From contig NZ_CP029287.2 in assembly GCF_003201675.2 (NCBI RefSeq), forward strand, positions 1,972,001 through 2,036,000: a stretch of DNA of 64,000 nucleotides, given 5' to 3'. Below the pieces are notes generated by a model. The model was not told the origin of the DNA. It did no database searches and saw only the letters and a program-made list of their open reading frames with translations. Position 1 is the stretch's first letter, and each line of letters starts with the position of its first letter. The position numbers were made by a program, and so were the translations under genes. The stretch is from Metallosphaera hakonensis JCM 8857 = DSM 7519. Lineage in GTDB: Archaea; Thermoproteota; Thermoprotei_A; Sulfolobales; Sulfolobaceae. Positions 31,970 through 40,817 of this stretch are shown piece after piece.

Positions 31970-32218
31970 ATGACGTTACAGACACTTGTAAATGTTACAA
32001 ACCAGCTATTCCATCCAATACACTTCAACACAGAGCCGTTTTCACTGGCCCTAGTCGCAGTAGGGCTAGTTATCCTGTTCCTAGTCGCAGTAGGGGGAAT
32101 TGCTTACGGTCTGTTCAAGGCAGTAAAGTCAGTCCCGAATCTAACTACTAAACAATTCATACTGTTTCTACTCCTAATAGCAGTAGCCTTAGTAGTAATA
32201 GGAGTGTTACTACCATAA
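31970..32218 (+). CDS. Small two-helix membrane protein next to cdvA
   Basis: About 82 residues from ATG 31970 (ATG 31955 is an alternative; a start at 31922 would precede the TATA box). An N-terminal polar segment of about 28 residues is followed by two strongly hydrophobic helices, the first with [16 protein letters not shown] and the second with [16 protein letters not shown], joined by a short basic loop. The gene is divergent from cdvA and its stop overlaps the enolase 3' end by 9 nt. No family is recognised; its position invites a test for a division role. Confidence 0.68.
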   Translation: MTLQTLVNVTNQLFHPIHFNTEPFSLALVAVGLVILFLVAVGGIAYGLFKAVKSVPNLTTKQFILFLLLIAVALVVIGVLLP

Positions 32219-33466
32219 GAGCTTTCTACCTTGATATTCCAAACCATGATCATTTTCTATTTCAAGTAATCTGTTATATTTTGATGTCCTCTCTCCCCTA
32301 GACGGGGCACCTGTCTTTATGAAGTCGCTGTTAAGGGCAACTGAGAGATCTGCTATGAAGTAATCTTCCGTTTCACCACTCCTATGACTGACCACTGTTT
32401 TAATGGAGTTCTCCTTAGCCATATCGAAGAATTGGATAGTCTCAGTTAGTGTTCCAATCTGATTTGCCTTAACAATGACGCCCTTGGTAGATTTGGTCTC
32501 CATTCCCTTCTTCAAGTACTTCACGTTTGTGGTGTATAGATCGTCTCCTGTCACTATCACCTTTCCTAGTCTTCCTTGAAGCTCCGAGAATCTCTTGAAA
32601 TCGTCTTCCTCAAATGGATCCTCAAGATAAAGCAAAGGATAACGGTTTGCAATGTCCAAGTAGAAGTCAATCATCTGATCGGGTGTCTTGGTCCCATTGT
32701 CGATTTCATATACTCCTTTTTCATGATTGTAAAAGTCAGAGGCCGCTGCATCCATTCCCATGTATACTCTATCCTCCATCCCTTCGTTTCTTATTGCGGT
32801 ATAAACTAAATTTAATGCGTCTTCAGTAACGCTCAATGGTGGAGAGATTCCACCTTCGTCTCCTAACGCGGTGTAAACTTTGCCATATCTTTCAGCGACC
32901 AAACCCTTCAAGCTCTTGTATATTCTGACCGAAGCCATCAATGCTTCCTTAAAGCTATCGAACTTCACTGGGATTATCATGAACTCCTGGATCTTGAGCA
33001 TGTTGCCCGCGTGAACGCCGCCGTTGAGAATATTAAGAAGTGGAACGGGCAATGCATGTCTACGGGCACCACCAATATACATGAAAGGCTCCATACTCAG
33101 GGACATAGCCGCGGCCTTGGCTACAGCTATCGATGTAGCTATGATCGCGTTTGCCCCCAATCTTGACTTGTTCTCTGTCCCATCAAGCTCAATCATTAGC
33201 TCATCAATTTTAGTCTGTTCTCTTACATCCAGCCCGGATAGAGCGGGCGATATATAGTAGTTTACCGAGTCTACAGCCTCTTTCACCGATCCATCACGGT
33301 CTCTTAATTCAACGGCCTCCCTTGTTCCCTTAGACGCACCAGAAGGCGCGTCACCTGTGGCTCTAATTCCTGATTCAAGAGTTATCCTAGTTCTTACGGT
33401 TGGATTTCCCCTGGAGTCTATGATTTCATAACCATGAACCCTTGCTATTGAAAAACCGTTCATCAT
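32210..33466 (-). CDS. eno: Enolase
   Basis: Interconverts 2-phosphoglycerate and PEP. Typical landmarks are [11 protein letters not shown] near the N-terminus, GASKGTREA, the metal ligand regions [10 protein letters not shown] and [10 protein letters not shown], the catalytic lysine region [11 protein letters not shown] and SHRSGETED. The 418-residue length is normal. A CCTATATTAG box about 26 nt upstream suggests a leaderless start at one of two adjacent ATGs. Confidence 0.96.
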   Translation of the reverse strand: MMNGFSIARVHGYEIIDSRGNPTVRTRITLESGIRATGDAPSGASKGTREAVELRDRDGSVKEAVDSVNYYISPALSGLDVREQTKIDELMIELDGTENKSRLGANAIIATSIAVAKAAAMSLSMEPFMYIGGARRHALPVPLLNILNGGVHAGNMLKIQEFMIIPVKFDSFKEALMASVRIYKSLKGLVAERYGKVYTALGDEGGISPPLSVTEDALNLVYTAIRNEGMEDRVYMGMDAAASDFYNHEKGVYEIDNGTKTPDQMIDFYLDIANRYPLLYLEDPFEEDDFKRFSELQGRLGKVIVTGDDLYTTNVKYLKKGMETKSTKGVIVKANQIGTLTETIQFFDMAKENSIKTVVSHRSGETEDYFIADLSVALNSDFIKTGAPSRGERTSKYNRLLEIENDHGLEYQGRKLLW

Positions 33467-33502
33467 TTTAATTCATCCCTATTTCATCTAATATAGGCTA
33501 AA

Positions 33503-33808
33503 ATGTTAGTGGTGCCCATGGCTCTTTTCCTGTTCTACGGGATCTTCTCACCTATCTATTATTATCTTCTCAAGGATAAGATGAGCAATCAACTTGCGTT
33601 CGTTGTCACTTGGGTTACAGCCCCCTTTCTCGCCTCATACCCATATTTAATCTCTAATCTATCTATTTTACTTCCAATTATTATTATAAATATCATAGGT
33701 TACCTACTTATTATAAGAAAGGAATACAAATATATTCATAATGGTCTGCTTTTCCTTACCGCCTTTGTTATAACGATACTATTTTTTAAACTGTTACCTT
33801 ACATATAA
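33503..33808 (+). CDS. Small multi-pass membrane protein
   Basis: 101 residues, very hydrophobic, with about three to four membrane helices separated by short basic loops (LKDKM, RKEYKY). It is divergent from eno and 6 nt before the zinc-ribbon gene, so it is probably cotranscribed with the zinc ribbon and the signal peptidase. It is more AT-rich than its neighbours, as is usual for membrane proteins. No family is recognised. Confidence 0.6.
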   Translation: MLVVPMALFLFYGIFSPIYYYLLKDKMSNQLAFVVTWVTAPFLASYPYLISNLSILLPIIIINIIGYLLIIRKEYKYIHNGLLFLTAFVITILFFKLLPYI

Positions 33809-33814
33809 CCCCGT

Positions 33815-34138
33815 ATGCCTAAGAAGAAGCAGAGTGAACCGGACGTTTGTCCCAATTGCGGGACCAAGGTGGATAAGCCCATAAAGACATGGAACTTGGT
33901 ATCTCCGTTGCCTGACGCATATGGAAGGATAACCATTACGGTCATGGGGTCTTACGAATGTCCCCATTGCGGACATAGGTGGAGAGCGGTAGTATCGAAA
34001 ATTAGAGCTGGCGGGAGCGCAGTTGAAGTCGAGGGTAAGAAAGGAGTTAAGAAGTTCGGTGAGGAGAAGAAAGATCAAAAGAACGAGGAAGGCGAAATAA
34101 TAGAGCTTGACTTAGGCGACCTCGATGAAGAAGAGTGA
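33815..34138 (+). CDS. Zinc-ribbon protein with acidic tail
   Basis: 107 residues: a basic start (MPKKKQ), a zinc ribbon formed by CPNCG (about residues 12-16) and CPHCG (about 49-53) with a beta hairpin between, a charged linker, and a strongly acidic tail ending DLGDLDEEE. This layout recalls small nucleic-acid or transcription-associated archaeal proteins, but no specific family is recognised. The end overlaps the signal-peptidase start by 14 nt. Confidence 0.72.
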   Translation: MPKKKQSEPDVCPNCGTKVDKPIKTWNLVSPLPDAYGRITITVMGSYECPHCGHRWRAVVSKIRAGGSAVEVEGKKGVKKFGEEKKDQKNEEGEIIELDLGDLDEEE

Positions 34139-34547
34139 CATAGCAATCATTATTCTCATCGCGCTCATTTACTTAGTCTTCTACTCCAATGTCGTGACCT
34201 CTGCCAGCGTTGAGGGAGTTTCCATGTACCCTATTTTCCAGAACGGTGCATTGACGTTCTATCAATCACCAGTAGACATACAGTTTCATTCAATTATTAT
34301 CTACAAATCCCCGCAACTTCACACTTACGTAATTCATAGGGTGATTAGGCTAGACGGAGGCTATTATGTAACTCAAGGAGTTGATAGAATATCTAATCCC
34401 CAGCCCGATAATCAAATAGGTCTAGAACCTGCCCCTGGGGTTCCCTCAAATTACGTTATAGGTAAAGTTGTAGAAATAGACGGATACGTAATATCTATAC
34501 CATACCTGGGTTACCTTTCGATACTAATCTCCTCTCTGGCTAGATAG
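34125..34547 (+). CDS. Signal peptidase I, Sec11/archaeal type
   Basis: Membrane-anchored peptidase removing Sec signal peptides. A single N-terminal transmembrane helix (about residues 5-25) precedes the catalytic serine in VEGVSMYPI; the general-base position is His in YVIHRVI rather than Lys, as in the ER/archaeal type, and TQGVDRISNPQPDNQ is the conserved box D/E region. At 140 residues it is compact but complete. Its last 24 nt overlap the convergent gcvPB gene. Confidence 0.87.
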   Translation: MKKSDIAIIILIALIYLVFYSNVVTSASVEGVSMYPIFQNGALTFYQSPVDIQFHSIIIYKSPQLHTYVIHRVIRLDGGYYVTQGVDRISNPQPDNQIGLEPAPGVPSNYVIGKVVEIDGYVISIPYLGYLSILISSLAR

Positions 34548-36017
34548 CCTAGTTTTAAGAACCCTATAGGTCGGTGTTAGCGTGCTAGGATGGTTTGCCT
34601 TGACCTGGTCCAGTCTGCCTACTGAAGTGTTGTGAGGGGCAGAGGTTATTGAGGCGGGATTAGAGTAAGCTTTCTCCAGGATGTCCTTAATTGCTTCTGC
34701 GAATTGATCTAAGGTCTCTACAGTCTCGGTTTCGGTGGGTTCTATCATTAACGCTTCCTCAACGTTAGGTGGAAAGTATATCGTTGGTGCGTAGAATCCC
34801 CTATCCAGTAAGCTCTTAGCAATGTCAAAGGCCGTAACTCCAGTCTCATCCGCGAGCCTTTTCGCGCTGAACACAACCTCGTGTTTCCTGAACCTGTGAG
34901 GAGCCATGAGCTCAAGTCCATTAACATTTCTGAGTTTGGCAATCAAGTAGTTTGTAGCTATCGTGCTCATCTTTCCTATCATGGATATCCCCTCTTCACC
35001 CAAACCCAAAATATACACGTAGGATCTCATGAGGTTCCCGAAGTTCCCGTGAAATACTGAGATTTTCCCAATTGTGCGGTCAGGCTTTGACTGGACGTAG
35101 TTGTTCTCATCCCTCTCGATAACGGGAAATGGTAGATAACTGGTCATTTTACCCTTGGCGCAGATGGCTCCGGCTCCAGGTCCTCCTCCACCATGCGGGA
35201 CACCAAATGTCTTATGAAGGTTCAGATGAACGATATCAAATCCCATGTCCCCTGGTCTTGCAACGCCTAATATCCCATTGAGGTTGGCTCCATCGTAATA
35301 GAGAACCCCGTCCACGGAATGGATTAGATCCGCAATCTCTTTAATGTTCTCTTCAAAGAGTCCAAGAGTGTTTGGGTTAGTCAACATGAACCCTGCTACA
35401 TTCTCTGATACTGTCTCCCTAAGGACTTTCATATCTACTAGACCTTCCGTGTTGGATTTGATGTAAATCACGTTGAAACCAGCCATCGCGGCGCTAGCTG
35501 GGTTAGTACCGTGAGCTGAGTCGGCCACCAGCATATCCCCCCTTTCCCTATCTAGGTCTGTGTGGTACTTCTTCATCATTAAGACTCCAGCCAGTTCTCC
35601 TGCAGACCCAGCAGGGACTTGAAGGCTACATTGATCCATTCCGGTGGCTTCAGCAAGCCATCGTTGCATCTCATACATGACTTCAAGGTTTCCCTGTACT
35701 GTTTCCTGGTCTTGAAGAGGATGTATCGACTCAGCTATACCCGATTCCTCCTCTATCTTGGGGTTGTACTTCATGGTGCAGGATCCCAGTGGCATCATTC
35801 CCGTGTCAACACCGAAGCTCATTTGGGACAGCCTTATGAAGTGCCTCACCACTTCTAGCTCAGTTACCTCCGGTAACTCTGGATCCTTCGTTCTCCTTAT
35901 GCTATCGGGTAGTTTTATCTCCACATCTAAGTCTTCCTTAGGTATTAGGTAGCCTTGTCTTCCCTTCCCCCTAAACTCAGTGATCAGGGGTTCGTCCCAA
36001 TATGCCTGTCTCCACAT
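34524..36017 (-). CDS. gcvPB: Glycine dehydrogenase (decarboxylating) subunit 2
   Basis: PLP-bearing half of the split P-protein of the glycine cleavage system. It contains the PLP lysine in LHKTFGVPHGGGGPG and the GSCTMKYNP motif. The length of 497 residues is the usual size for the split archaeal subunit. It starts right after gcvPA stops (no gap) and is cotranscribed with it. Confidence 0.95.
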   Translation of the reverse strand: MWRQAYWDEPLITEFRGKGRQGYLIPKEDLDVEIKLPDSIRRTKDPELPEVTELEVVRHFIRLSQMSFGVDTGMMPLGSCTMKYNPKIEEESGIAESIHPLQDQETVQGNLEVMYEMQRWLAEATGMDQCSLQVPAGSAGELAGVLMMKKYHTDLDRERGDMLVADSAHGTNPASAAMAGFNVIYIKSNTEGLVDMKVLRETVSENVAGFMLTNPNTLGLFEENIKEIADLIHSVDGVLYYDGANLNGILGVARPGDMGFDIVHLNLHKTFGVPHGGGGPGAGAICAKGKMTSYLPFPVIERDENNYVQSKPDRTIGKISVFHGNFGNLMRSYVYILGLGEEGISMIGKMSTIATNYLIAKLRNVNGLELMAPHRFRKHEVVFSAKRLADETGVTAFDIAKSLLDRGFYAPTIYFPPNVEEALMIEPTETETVETLDQFAEAIKDILEKAYSNPASITSAPHNTSVGRLDQVKANHPSTLTPTYRVLKTRLSSQRGD

Positions 36018-37361
36018 TTAGGATACCTCCTTTGCAGTTTGGACCAGGGTCTCTATGGCCTCCTTTGAGTGAACCTCAGTTACACAAATTAAAGCCTCTC
36101 TCTCATTCAGCCTAAAGCCGCCATGGATTCCTCGAGCAAGAAGCCCCCTGTATATTTCGGAGTAGTCTGTTCTAAACACAAAAGTAAACTCCTCAAAGAA
36201 GTCGGACTCCCACTTCCTTTTCCCGATCTCCTCGTCCTCTAGTCTCTTCAAGGCGTAGTGGGATCTCCTGTATATCTCGCTGGCTAATTCCCTAATTCCG
36301 TGCTTCCCAAGCAGGGAAAGGTAGACTGCGTTGGCTAAAGCTACCAGTGCCTCGTTTGTGGTTATGTTGGAAGTAGCCTTTTCCCTTCTAGCGAATTGCT
36401 CCCTTGTCTGAAGGATCAACGTGAACCCCCTCTTTCCGTTTTGGTCCTGAGTCATCCCAACTATTCTTCCGGGCATCTGCCTGACCAATTTCATATCCAT
36501 TCGAGTAGCCAGTACCCCATTATAAGGACCCCCGAAGTTCAGCGGAATACCCAATTCCTGGCCATCTCCAACTGCGATATCAAATCCTAGCTCCCCAGGT
36601 GGCTTGATTAGGCCCAGGGAGATAGGACTTACTCCTATGATACTGATTATCCCGTTCTTCCTAGCCCAATCCGCAACGTATTCCACTTCAGTTTCCAGAA
36701 CACCGTAAAAATTCGGTTCCTGAACGTAAATTGAAGATATCTGATCTGGACTAACCTTGGAGAGGAAGTTTAGGTCAAGCGTTCCATCATTTCCAATTGG
36801 AACTTTCACTATCTCCATCTCTCTCCCTGAGATCCAGGTACGTAGAACCTGCTCATGGAGAGGATTTATGGATTCTGGAATTAGTACTTTCTTTCTCCCA
36901 TTTATTCTGTAACCCATCAGTACGGCCTCTGCTAGACTGCCTCCCCAATCATAGTGAGATGAGTTAACAACGTCCATCTCCAGGAGCTCTGCCATAAGGC
37001 TCTGATATTCAAATAGGGCTTGCAGCAGTCCCTGATTTACCTCAGGTTGATAGGGAGTATAGGCTGTGTAAAATTCTGACCTGGAGAGAATGAACTTGAT
37101 TACTGAAGGAACAGAATGTGGATATGCCCCGGCTCCTAGGAACGGAGGATATTTTAGCTTGAGGTTCTTTTCCGCGATCTGTCCTAGTCTATACCTTATC
37201 TCATGCTCCGACAAGGGCCTATCATATCCCACCCTCAATTTTCTCTTGAGTATGACATCTTCAGGTATGTCTTGGAAAAGGTCCTCTATTTTCTTGACTC
37301 CTATTTCCTCTAACATGCGGTTAACATGGGATAGGTTTGGAAGCCAAGGATGGTTGTCCAT
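36018..37361 (-). CDS. gcvPA: Glycine dehydrogenase (decarboxylating) subunit 1
   Basis: Second half of the split P-protein; it shares the fold but lacks the PLP lysine. Landmarks are FLGAGAYPHSVPS, TAYTPYQPEVNQG and GRIVGMTQDQNGKRGF. 447 residues. It is divergent from gcvT across a 44-nt gap, so the P-protein and T/H-protein genes may share regulation. Confidence 0.95.
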   Translation of the reverse strand: MDNHPWLPNLSHVNRMLEEIGVKKIEDLFQDIPEDVILKRKLRVGYDRPLSEHEIRYRLGQIAEKNLKLKYPPFLGAGAYPHSVPSVIKFILSRSEFYTAYTPYQPEVNQGLLQALFEYQSLMAELLEMDVVNSSHYDWGGSLAEAVLMGYRINGRKKVLIPESINPLHEQVLRTWISGREMEIVKVPIGNDGTLDLNFLSKVSPDQISSIYVQEPNFYGVLETEVEYVADWARKNGIISIIGVSPISLGLIKPPGELGFDIAVGDGQELGIPLNFGGPYNGVLATRMDMKLVRQMPGRIVGMTQDQNGKRGFTLILQTREQFARREKATSNITTNEALVALANAVYLSLLGKHGIRELASEIYRRSHYALKRLEDEEIGKRKWESDFFEEFTFVFRTDYSEIYRGLLARGIHGGFRLNEREALICVTEVHSKEAIETLVQTAKEVS

Positions 37362-37405
37362 TTAAACTCCATCAGCAAATATCAAACAATAGAAGGCGGT
37401 TATGA

Positions 37406-38449
37406 ATGTTTTGGACGCCATTAATTAACTTCGAGGAAAAGTTAGGAGCGAATATAGGTGAGTTTGCCGGTTGGAAGATGCCCATGACCTACTCCTCTTA
37501 CCAAGAGGAGCACATGGCTGTGAGGACCAAGTCAGCGTTCTTCGACCTCTCCCATATGGGTAGGCTCAGGGTGAAAGGGAAATTACAGGAGATCGAGAAC
37601 CTAATTGCAAAGAAACTTTCCGATGCCCCAGCGGGTACCATGATAGGTCCCACTGCATTTCTCAATGATAAGGCAGGATTTATCGATGATGTTATGACCT
37701 ATAAGGTATCGGACTCTGAGTTCCTCATTGTGACCAATGCCATAAACCGGGAGAAAGTTACAGCCTGGATAAGAAGGAACTCTTCCCTGGAGGTTGAGGA
37801 CCTCACCTTCGATCTGGTGTTGGTTGCCGTTCAAGGGAGGGGGATATGGGATGTAGTTGAGAGGATAGACTTAGCCCCACTGCAGTTTAGACTGAATACA
37901 AAGTTTGAGGGTCAAGACGTGTTCCTGGTAAGCAGGTCTGGATGGACAGGGGAGGACGGATTGGAGTTTTGGTCTAAACCCGAAAATGCTCAGGTTATCC
38001 TCGAGAGGCTATTGACCAGGGGAATGAAGGGGGCAGGTCTAGTGGCCAGGGATAGTCTCAGGCTAGAGATGGGTTTCGTCCTATATGGCGAGGATATAGG
38101 AGAAGACGTGAACCCTGTTGAGGCCAGATATTGGGTGTACTCTTTAGATAAGGACTTCATAGGAAAAGAGGCGCTACTTGACACCTTAAAAAGAGGTGTA
38201 GATAAACTGAGAATAGGCTTTAAGCTTCCCAAAAACCAAAGAGTGATACCAAGGAACTCAAGCAAGATAAAGATCGCGGGAGTTGAGATAGGGCAAGTGA
38301 CAAGTTCTACCTACTCCCCCTTTCTCTCTAGGGTAATAGGTATGGGATACTTAAGCTCCAGGCACTTCTTTATGGGTGGTACGGCGGAAATTGAGGTCAG
38401 GGGGAAAGATTATAGCGTTAAATTATCGGATTTCCCATTACTGAAGTGA
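37406..38449 (+). CDS. gcvT: Glycine cleavage T-protein (aminomethyltransferase)
   Basis: Releases ammonia from the aminomethyl-lipoyl H-protein and passes the C1 unit to the folate-like pterin. Motifs include [11 protein letters not shown], the substrate-binding [13 protein letters not shown] and [18 protein letters not shown]. The ATG at 37406 gives the normal 347 residues. Divergent from gcvPA; gcvH follows after 10 nt. Confidence 0.95.
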   Translation: MFWTPLINFEEKLGANIGEFAGWKMPMTYSSYQEEHMAVRTKSAFFDLSHMGRLRVKGKLQEIENLIAKKLSDAPAGTMIGPTAFLNDKAGFIDDVMTYKVSDSEFLIVTNAINREKVTAWIRRNSSLEVEDLTFDLVLVAVQGRGIWDVVERIDLAPLQFRLNTKFEGQDVFLVSRSGWTGEDGLEFWSKPENAQVILERLLTRGMKGAGLVARDSLRLEMGFVLYGEDIGEDVNPVEARYWVYSLDKDFIGKEALLDTLKRGVDKLRIGFKLPKNQRVIPRNSSKIKIAGVEIGQVTSSTYSPFLSRVIGMGYLSSRHFFMGGTAEIEVRGKDYSVKLSDFPLLK

Positions 38450-38459
38450 GGCGCTTAAC

Positions 38460-38867
38460 TTGAGCGAAACCAAGGTAGGAAAATATCTAGTAAGGATGGA
38501 TCTACTTTACACTGAAAGCGATGAGTGGGTTAAACTGGAGGGAGATATTGCTACAGTTGGGATAACGGATTACGCTCAGAAGAAGTTAAGGGATATTGTG
38601 GGGGTGGATCTTCCAAGGAAGGGTCAGAAGGTGATCCTTGGGGAAGTAGTGGCAGTCGTGGAGTCAGTAAAAGCTGCTGCCGATATTTACTCTCCGGTGT
38701 CTGGGGAGATAATTGATGTAAACGAGGAACTAGTTACTGCTCCAGAGACAATTAATAAAGATCCATATGGCTCTGGCTGGCTATTTAAGATAAAGGCTAA
38801 TAGTCCAGAGGAGACCAAAAAACTTCTTTCACCAGAATCGTATATAGAGAAGATTAAGGGTGATTAA
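38460..38867 (+). CDS. gcvH: Glycine cleavage H-protein
   Basis: Lipoyl carrier of the glycine cleavage system. The lipoylation lysine is in [13 protein letters not shown], and the [13 protein letters not shown] and GITDYAQ segments are typical. A TTG start is used. A PAC2-family gene follows 2 nt after the stop. Confidence 0.95.
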   Translation: MSETKVGKYLVRMDLLYTESDEWVKLEGDIATVGITDYAQKKLRDIVGVDLPRKGQKVILGEVVAVVESVKAAADIYSPVSGEIIDVNEELVTAPETINKDPYGSGWLFKIKANSPEETKKLLSPESYIEKIKGD

Positions 38868-38869
38868 AT

Positions 38870-39622
38870 ATGGAGAATGAATTTGAGATAGAGGAGAGTT
38901 ACGTTCCAGATCTCAGGAAGCCATCTTACTTGATAGTCGGGATACCCGATGCGGGGCTAGTTGGAGAGATAGCCACAGAGTACCTGATAACCAAGGGACT
39001 TGTGCAGGAATATGGTCAGATTTTCTCTAGAAAATATCTCCCACCCATACTTCACGTTGATGGCGGAGTAGCCAAGTCCCCATTAAGGCTTTACTACGGA
39101 AAAGACATAAACCTCATTGTACTTCACTCTTGGACAGCCATGCCAGTGAATTCGGCCTATCCACTTGCACAGTTCATTGCCGACTACGCCATAAGGTACG
39201 GAATTAGTTCGGTAATTTCCATAACGGGCCTTCCAATACCCAATAGGCTTGATATAGAGAAACCAACCGCTTATTGGATTGCTAACTCCAAGGATTTAGC
39301 GTCCAATCTCAACGGACTTGATAACGCCCAGAGATTCGATCAAGGTTACATCTCAGGTCCGTACGCTCCAATCCTTTACGAGACGTCAAAGAAAAGCATC
39401 AACAACTTCGCCATAGTAGTCGAATCTTTCCTAGATATCCCAGACCCAGAGGCTTCTGCGGTGGCCTTGGAGATCGTGGGAAAGTTCCTAGGTTTCACCA
39501 TAGACACCAGCGCGTTACTCCAAGAGGCCGAAGAGATCAGATCGAGGATAAAAGGTCTAATGGAGCAGACAAAAAGGGAGCTTCCAACATATTCTTCTGG
39601 GAAACCGATGACTTATGCGTGA
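38870..39622 (+). CDS. PAC2-family protein (proteasome assembly chaperone-like)
   Basis: 250 residues with the PAC2 hallmarks YLIVGIPDAGLVGEIA and a central SWTAMPVNSAYPLA region. Archaeal PAC2 proteins are thought to help proteasome or other complex assembly, but direct function is mostly unproven. The C-terminal 40 residues are helical. It is packed between gcvH (2-nt gap) and the Hsp20-like gene (overlap GTGA), so it is in the glycine-cleavage transcript. Confidence 0.82.
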   Translation: MENEFEIEESYVPDLRKPSYLIVGIPDAGLVGEIATEYLITKGLVQEYGQIFSRKYLPPILHVDGGVAKSPLRLYYGKDINLIVLHSWTAMPVNSAYPLAQFIADYAIRYGISSVISITGLPIPNRLDIEKPTAYWIANSKDLASNLNGLDNAQRFDQGYISGPYAPILYETSKKSINNFAIVVESFLDIPDPEASAVALEIVGKFLGFTIDTSALLQEAEEIRSRIKGLMEQTKRELPTYSSGKPMTYA

Positions 39623-39999
39623 AAAACATGCCAGCGTATAAGGATCTTTATGACATGGTTAGGAGGACAATAGAAGCTGAAATGAAAGAAATGGAAGAAA
39701 TGGTGGAGAGGCTATCCAATGAGGTCAAGGAGGCAATAGAGAGGGAGAGTTGTCTCACTCCACTTTATACCGAGCTAAAGACGGAAAGGGAAGCTATCTA
39801 CATAATAGACGTTCCCTACCTTAAGGCAGAAACTATATATGTTAGGGTAGATCAGCAGAATCTTCAGCTTTCCTGCAACGACTCTCGTGGTTTTAAGTAT
39901 AAGCTCAGTTTAAGGATTCCCAAGGAGTTCGAGGGATCTGAAGTTAATCTGACCAGAAACAGGGGCAGAATTGTGCTTAGGTTAACTAAGAAATCATGA
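39619..39999 (+). CDS. Hsp20/alpha-crystallin-like protein
   Basis: 126 residues with an N-terminal coiled-coil helix (about residues 10-42) and an alpha-crystallin-like beta sandwich: the YIIDVPYLKAETIYVRVDQQ strand pair and LSLRIPKEF follow Hsp20 order. The usual C-terminal IxI motif is not evident, so it may be a divergent CS/Hsp20 domain used as a partner of the PAC2 protein. The GTG overlaps the PAC2 stop; ATG 39628 is an alternative start. Confidence 0.68.
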   Translation: MKNMPAYKDLYDMVRRTIEAEMKEMEEMVERLSNEVKEAIERESCLTPLYTELKTEREAIYIIDVPYLKAETIYVRVDQQNLQLSCNDSRGFKYKLSLRIPKEFEGSEVNLTRNRGRIVLRLTKKS

Positions 40000-40189
40000 C
40001 TATGTGGACGGAAATTGAGGGAGAAACGACTAATACCTGGTTCATCTAATTACTAGTGTCGGGATGCATCTAGAGAGAACTTCATCCTGGGTCTACAACT
40101 CGATCCAAATCGACCTTCTCGGTCTCCTCACATGATTGCCTCGTAACAGCCCAATTCAAACCTAATCTTAGTACAAAACTCATAATCTC

Positions 40190-40206
40190 GTCTAAATCAT
40201 TTAGAC
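40190..40206. repeat. Perfect 17-bp palindrome
   Basis: GTCTAAAT, one base, then ATTTAGAC: 8-bp arms with a 1-nt centre. This is the size of a dimeric regulator operator. It is more than 600 nt upstream of the nearest plus-strand gene and 190 nt after the Hsp20-like gene, so its target is unclear. Confidence 0.5.
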
Positions 40207-40711
40207 AATTATCTCCATACCCAGTATAACGAGATGAGCGTTATCTGCTCAATGGGTTCCATATGTTCAGTCGTATCCAAATGTGCGTCCAGGATGTTAG
40301 GAAATAGGGTGGCATGCCCTCTCCAAGTCCGACAATGCCTTGAGGATAATTGCGGTCGTATCGCAATCGCTCTTAGTTGGTAGACCTGTACCTGATCTCT
40401 AACGGTAAAGATTCAACTCATCATAGGATCAGTTTTGACCCTTTGCCTTCCAGATACTAGATGTAAAAATTCGAATACATGAGAGAAGCGATCAGTCATT
40501 TATAATGCCAGTGTAGCTAGCAGGTTTCGTTAGACCTTAAGGATCAGTTTGTCGATAGTAGAGCAGGGAAGTCCAAGAGATAAAGCGCAAATAGATTCTA
40601 TGAGCTCAAAGGAATCAAAAACCTTGCGTATTTAAGTCTCCCTTACGCTTTTCGCATTAATTACCAATTTAGATCACTCCCATTTTTATCTTTTAACAGA
40701 AAGTATAAAAA

Positions 40712-40795
40712 ATGGAGAAGGATAGGATAGATAATAAAAAGCAACTTATAAAAGTCTTAGAAAGACGTTGCAACATGTTTATAAACGGCGTTTAA
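40712..40795 (+). CDS. Possible 27-residue leaderless peptide
   Basis: The ATG lies about 26 nt after a TTTTTATC box, the spacing of a leaderless gene, and opens a 27-codon frame (MEKDRIDNKK...) ending just before the PhoU-like gene. It could be a leader peptide or chance. Support is positional only. Confidence 0.2.
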   Translation: MEKDRIDNKKQLIKVLERRCNMFINGV

Positions 40796-40817
40796 GATAA
40801 CATACTAAGGGATAGCT

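Larger units (their letters stand above)
40000..40817. other. Long gene-free region before the PhoU-like gene
   Basis: 818 nt with no convincing large gene. It contains a perfect palindrome (40190-40206), an inverted repeat TGAGC-7 nt-GCTCA near 40235-40251, and in its last 130 nt a very AT-rich tandem promoter zone with TTTTTATC, CTTATAAAAG and the palindromic GTTTATAAAC. No cdc6 gene or origin-type repeat was recognised, so an origin is not supported. Confidence 0.55.

Noticed and set aside
40000-40817. Replication origin in the long gap
   Set aside because: No cdc6/orc gene nearby and no recognised origin-recognition repeats; palindromes alone are not enough.
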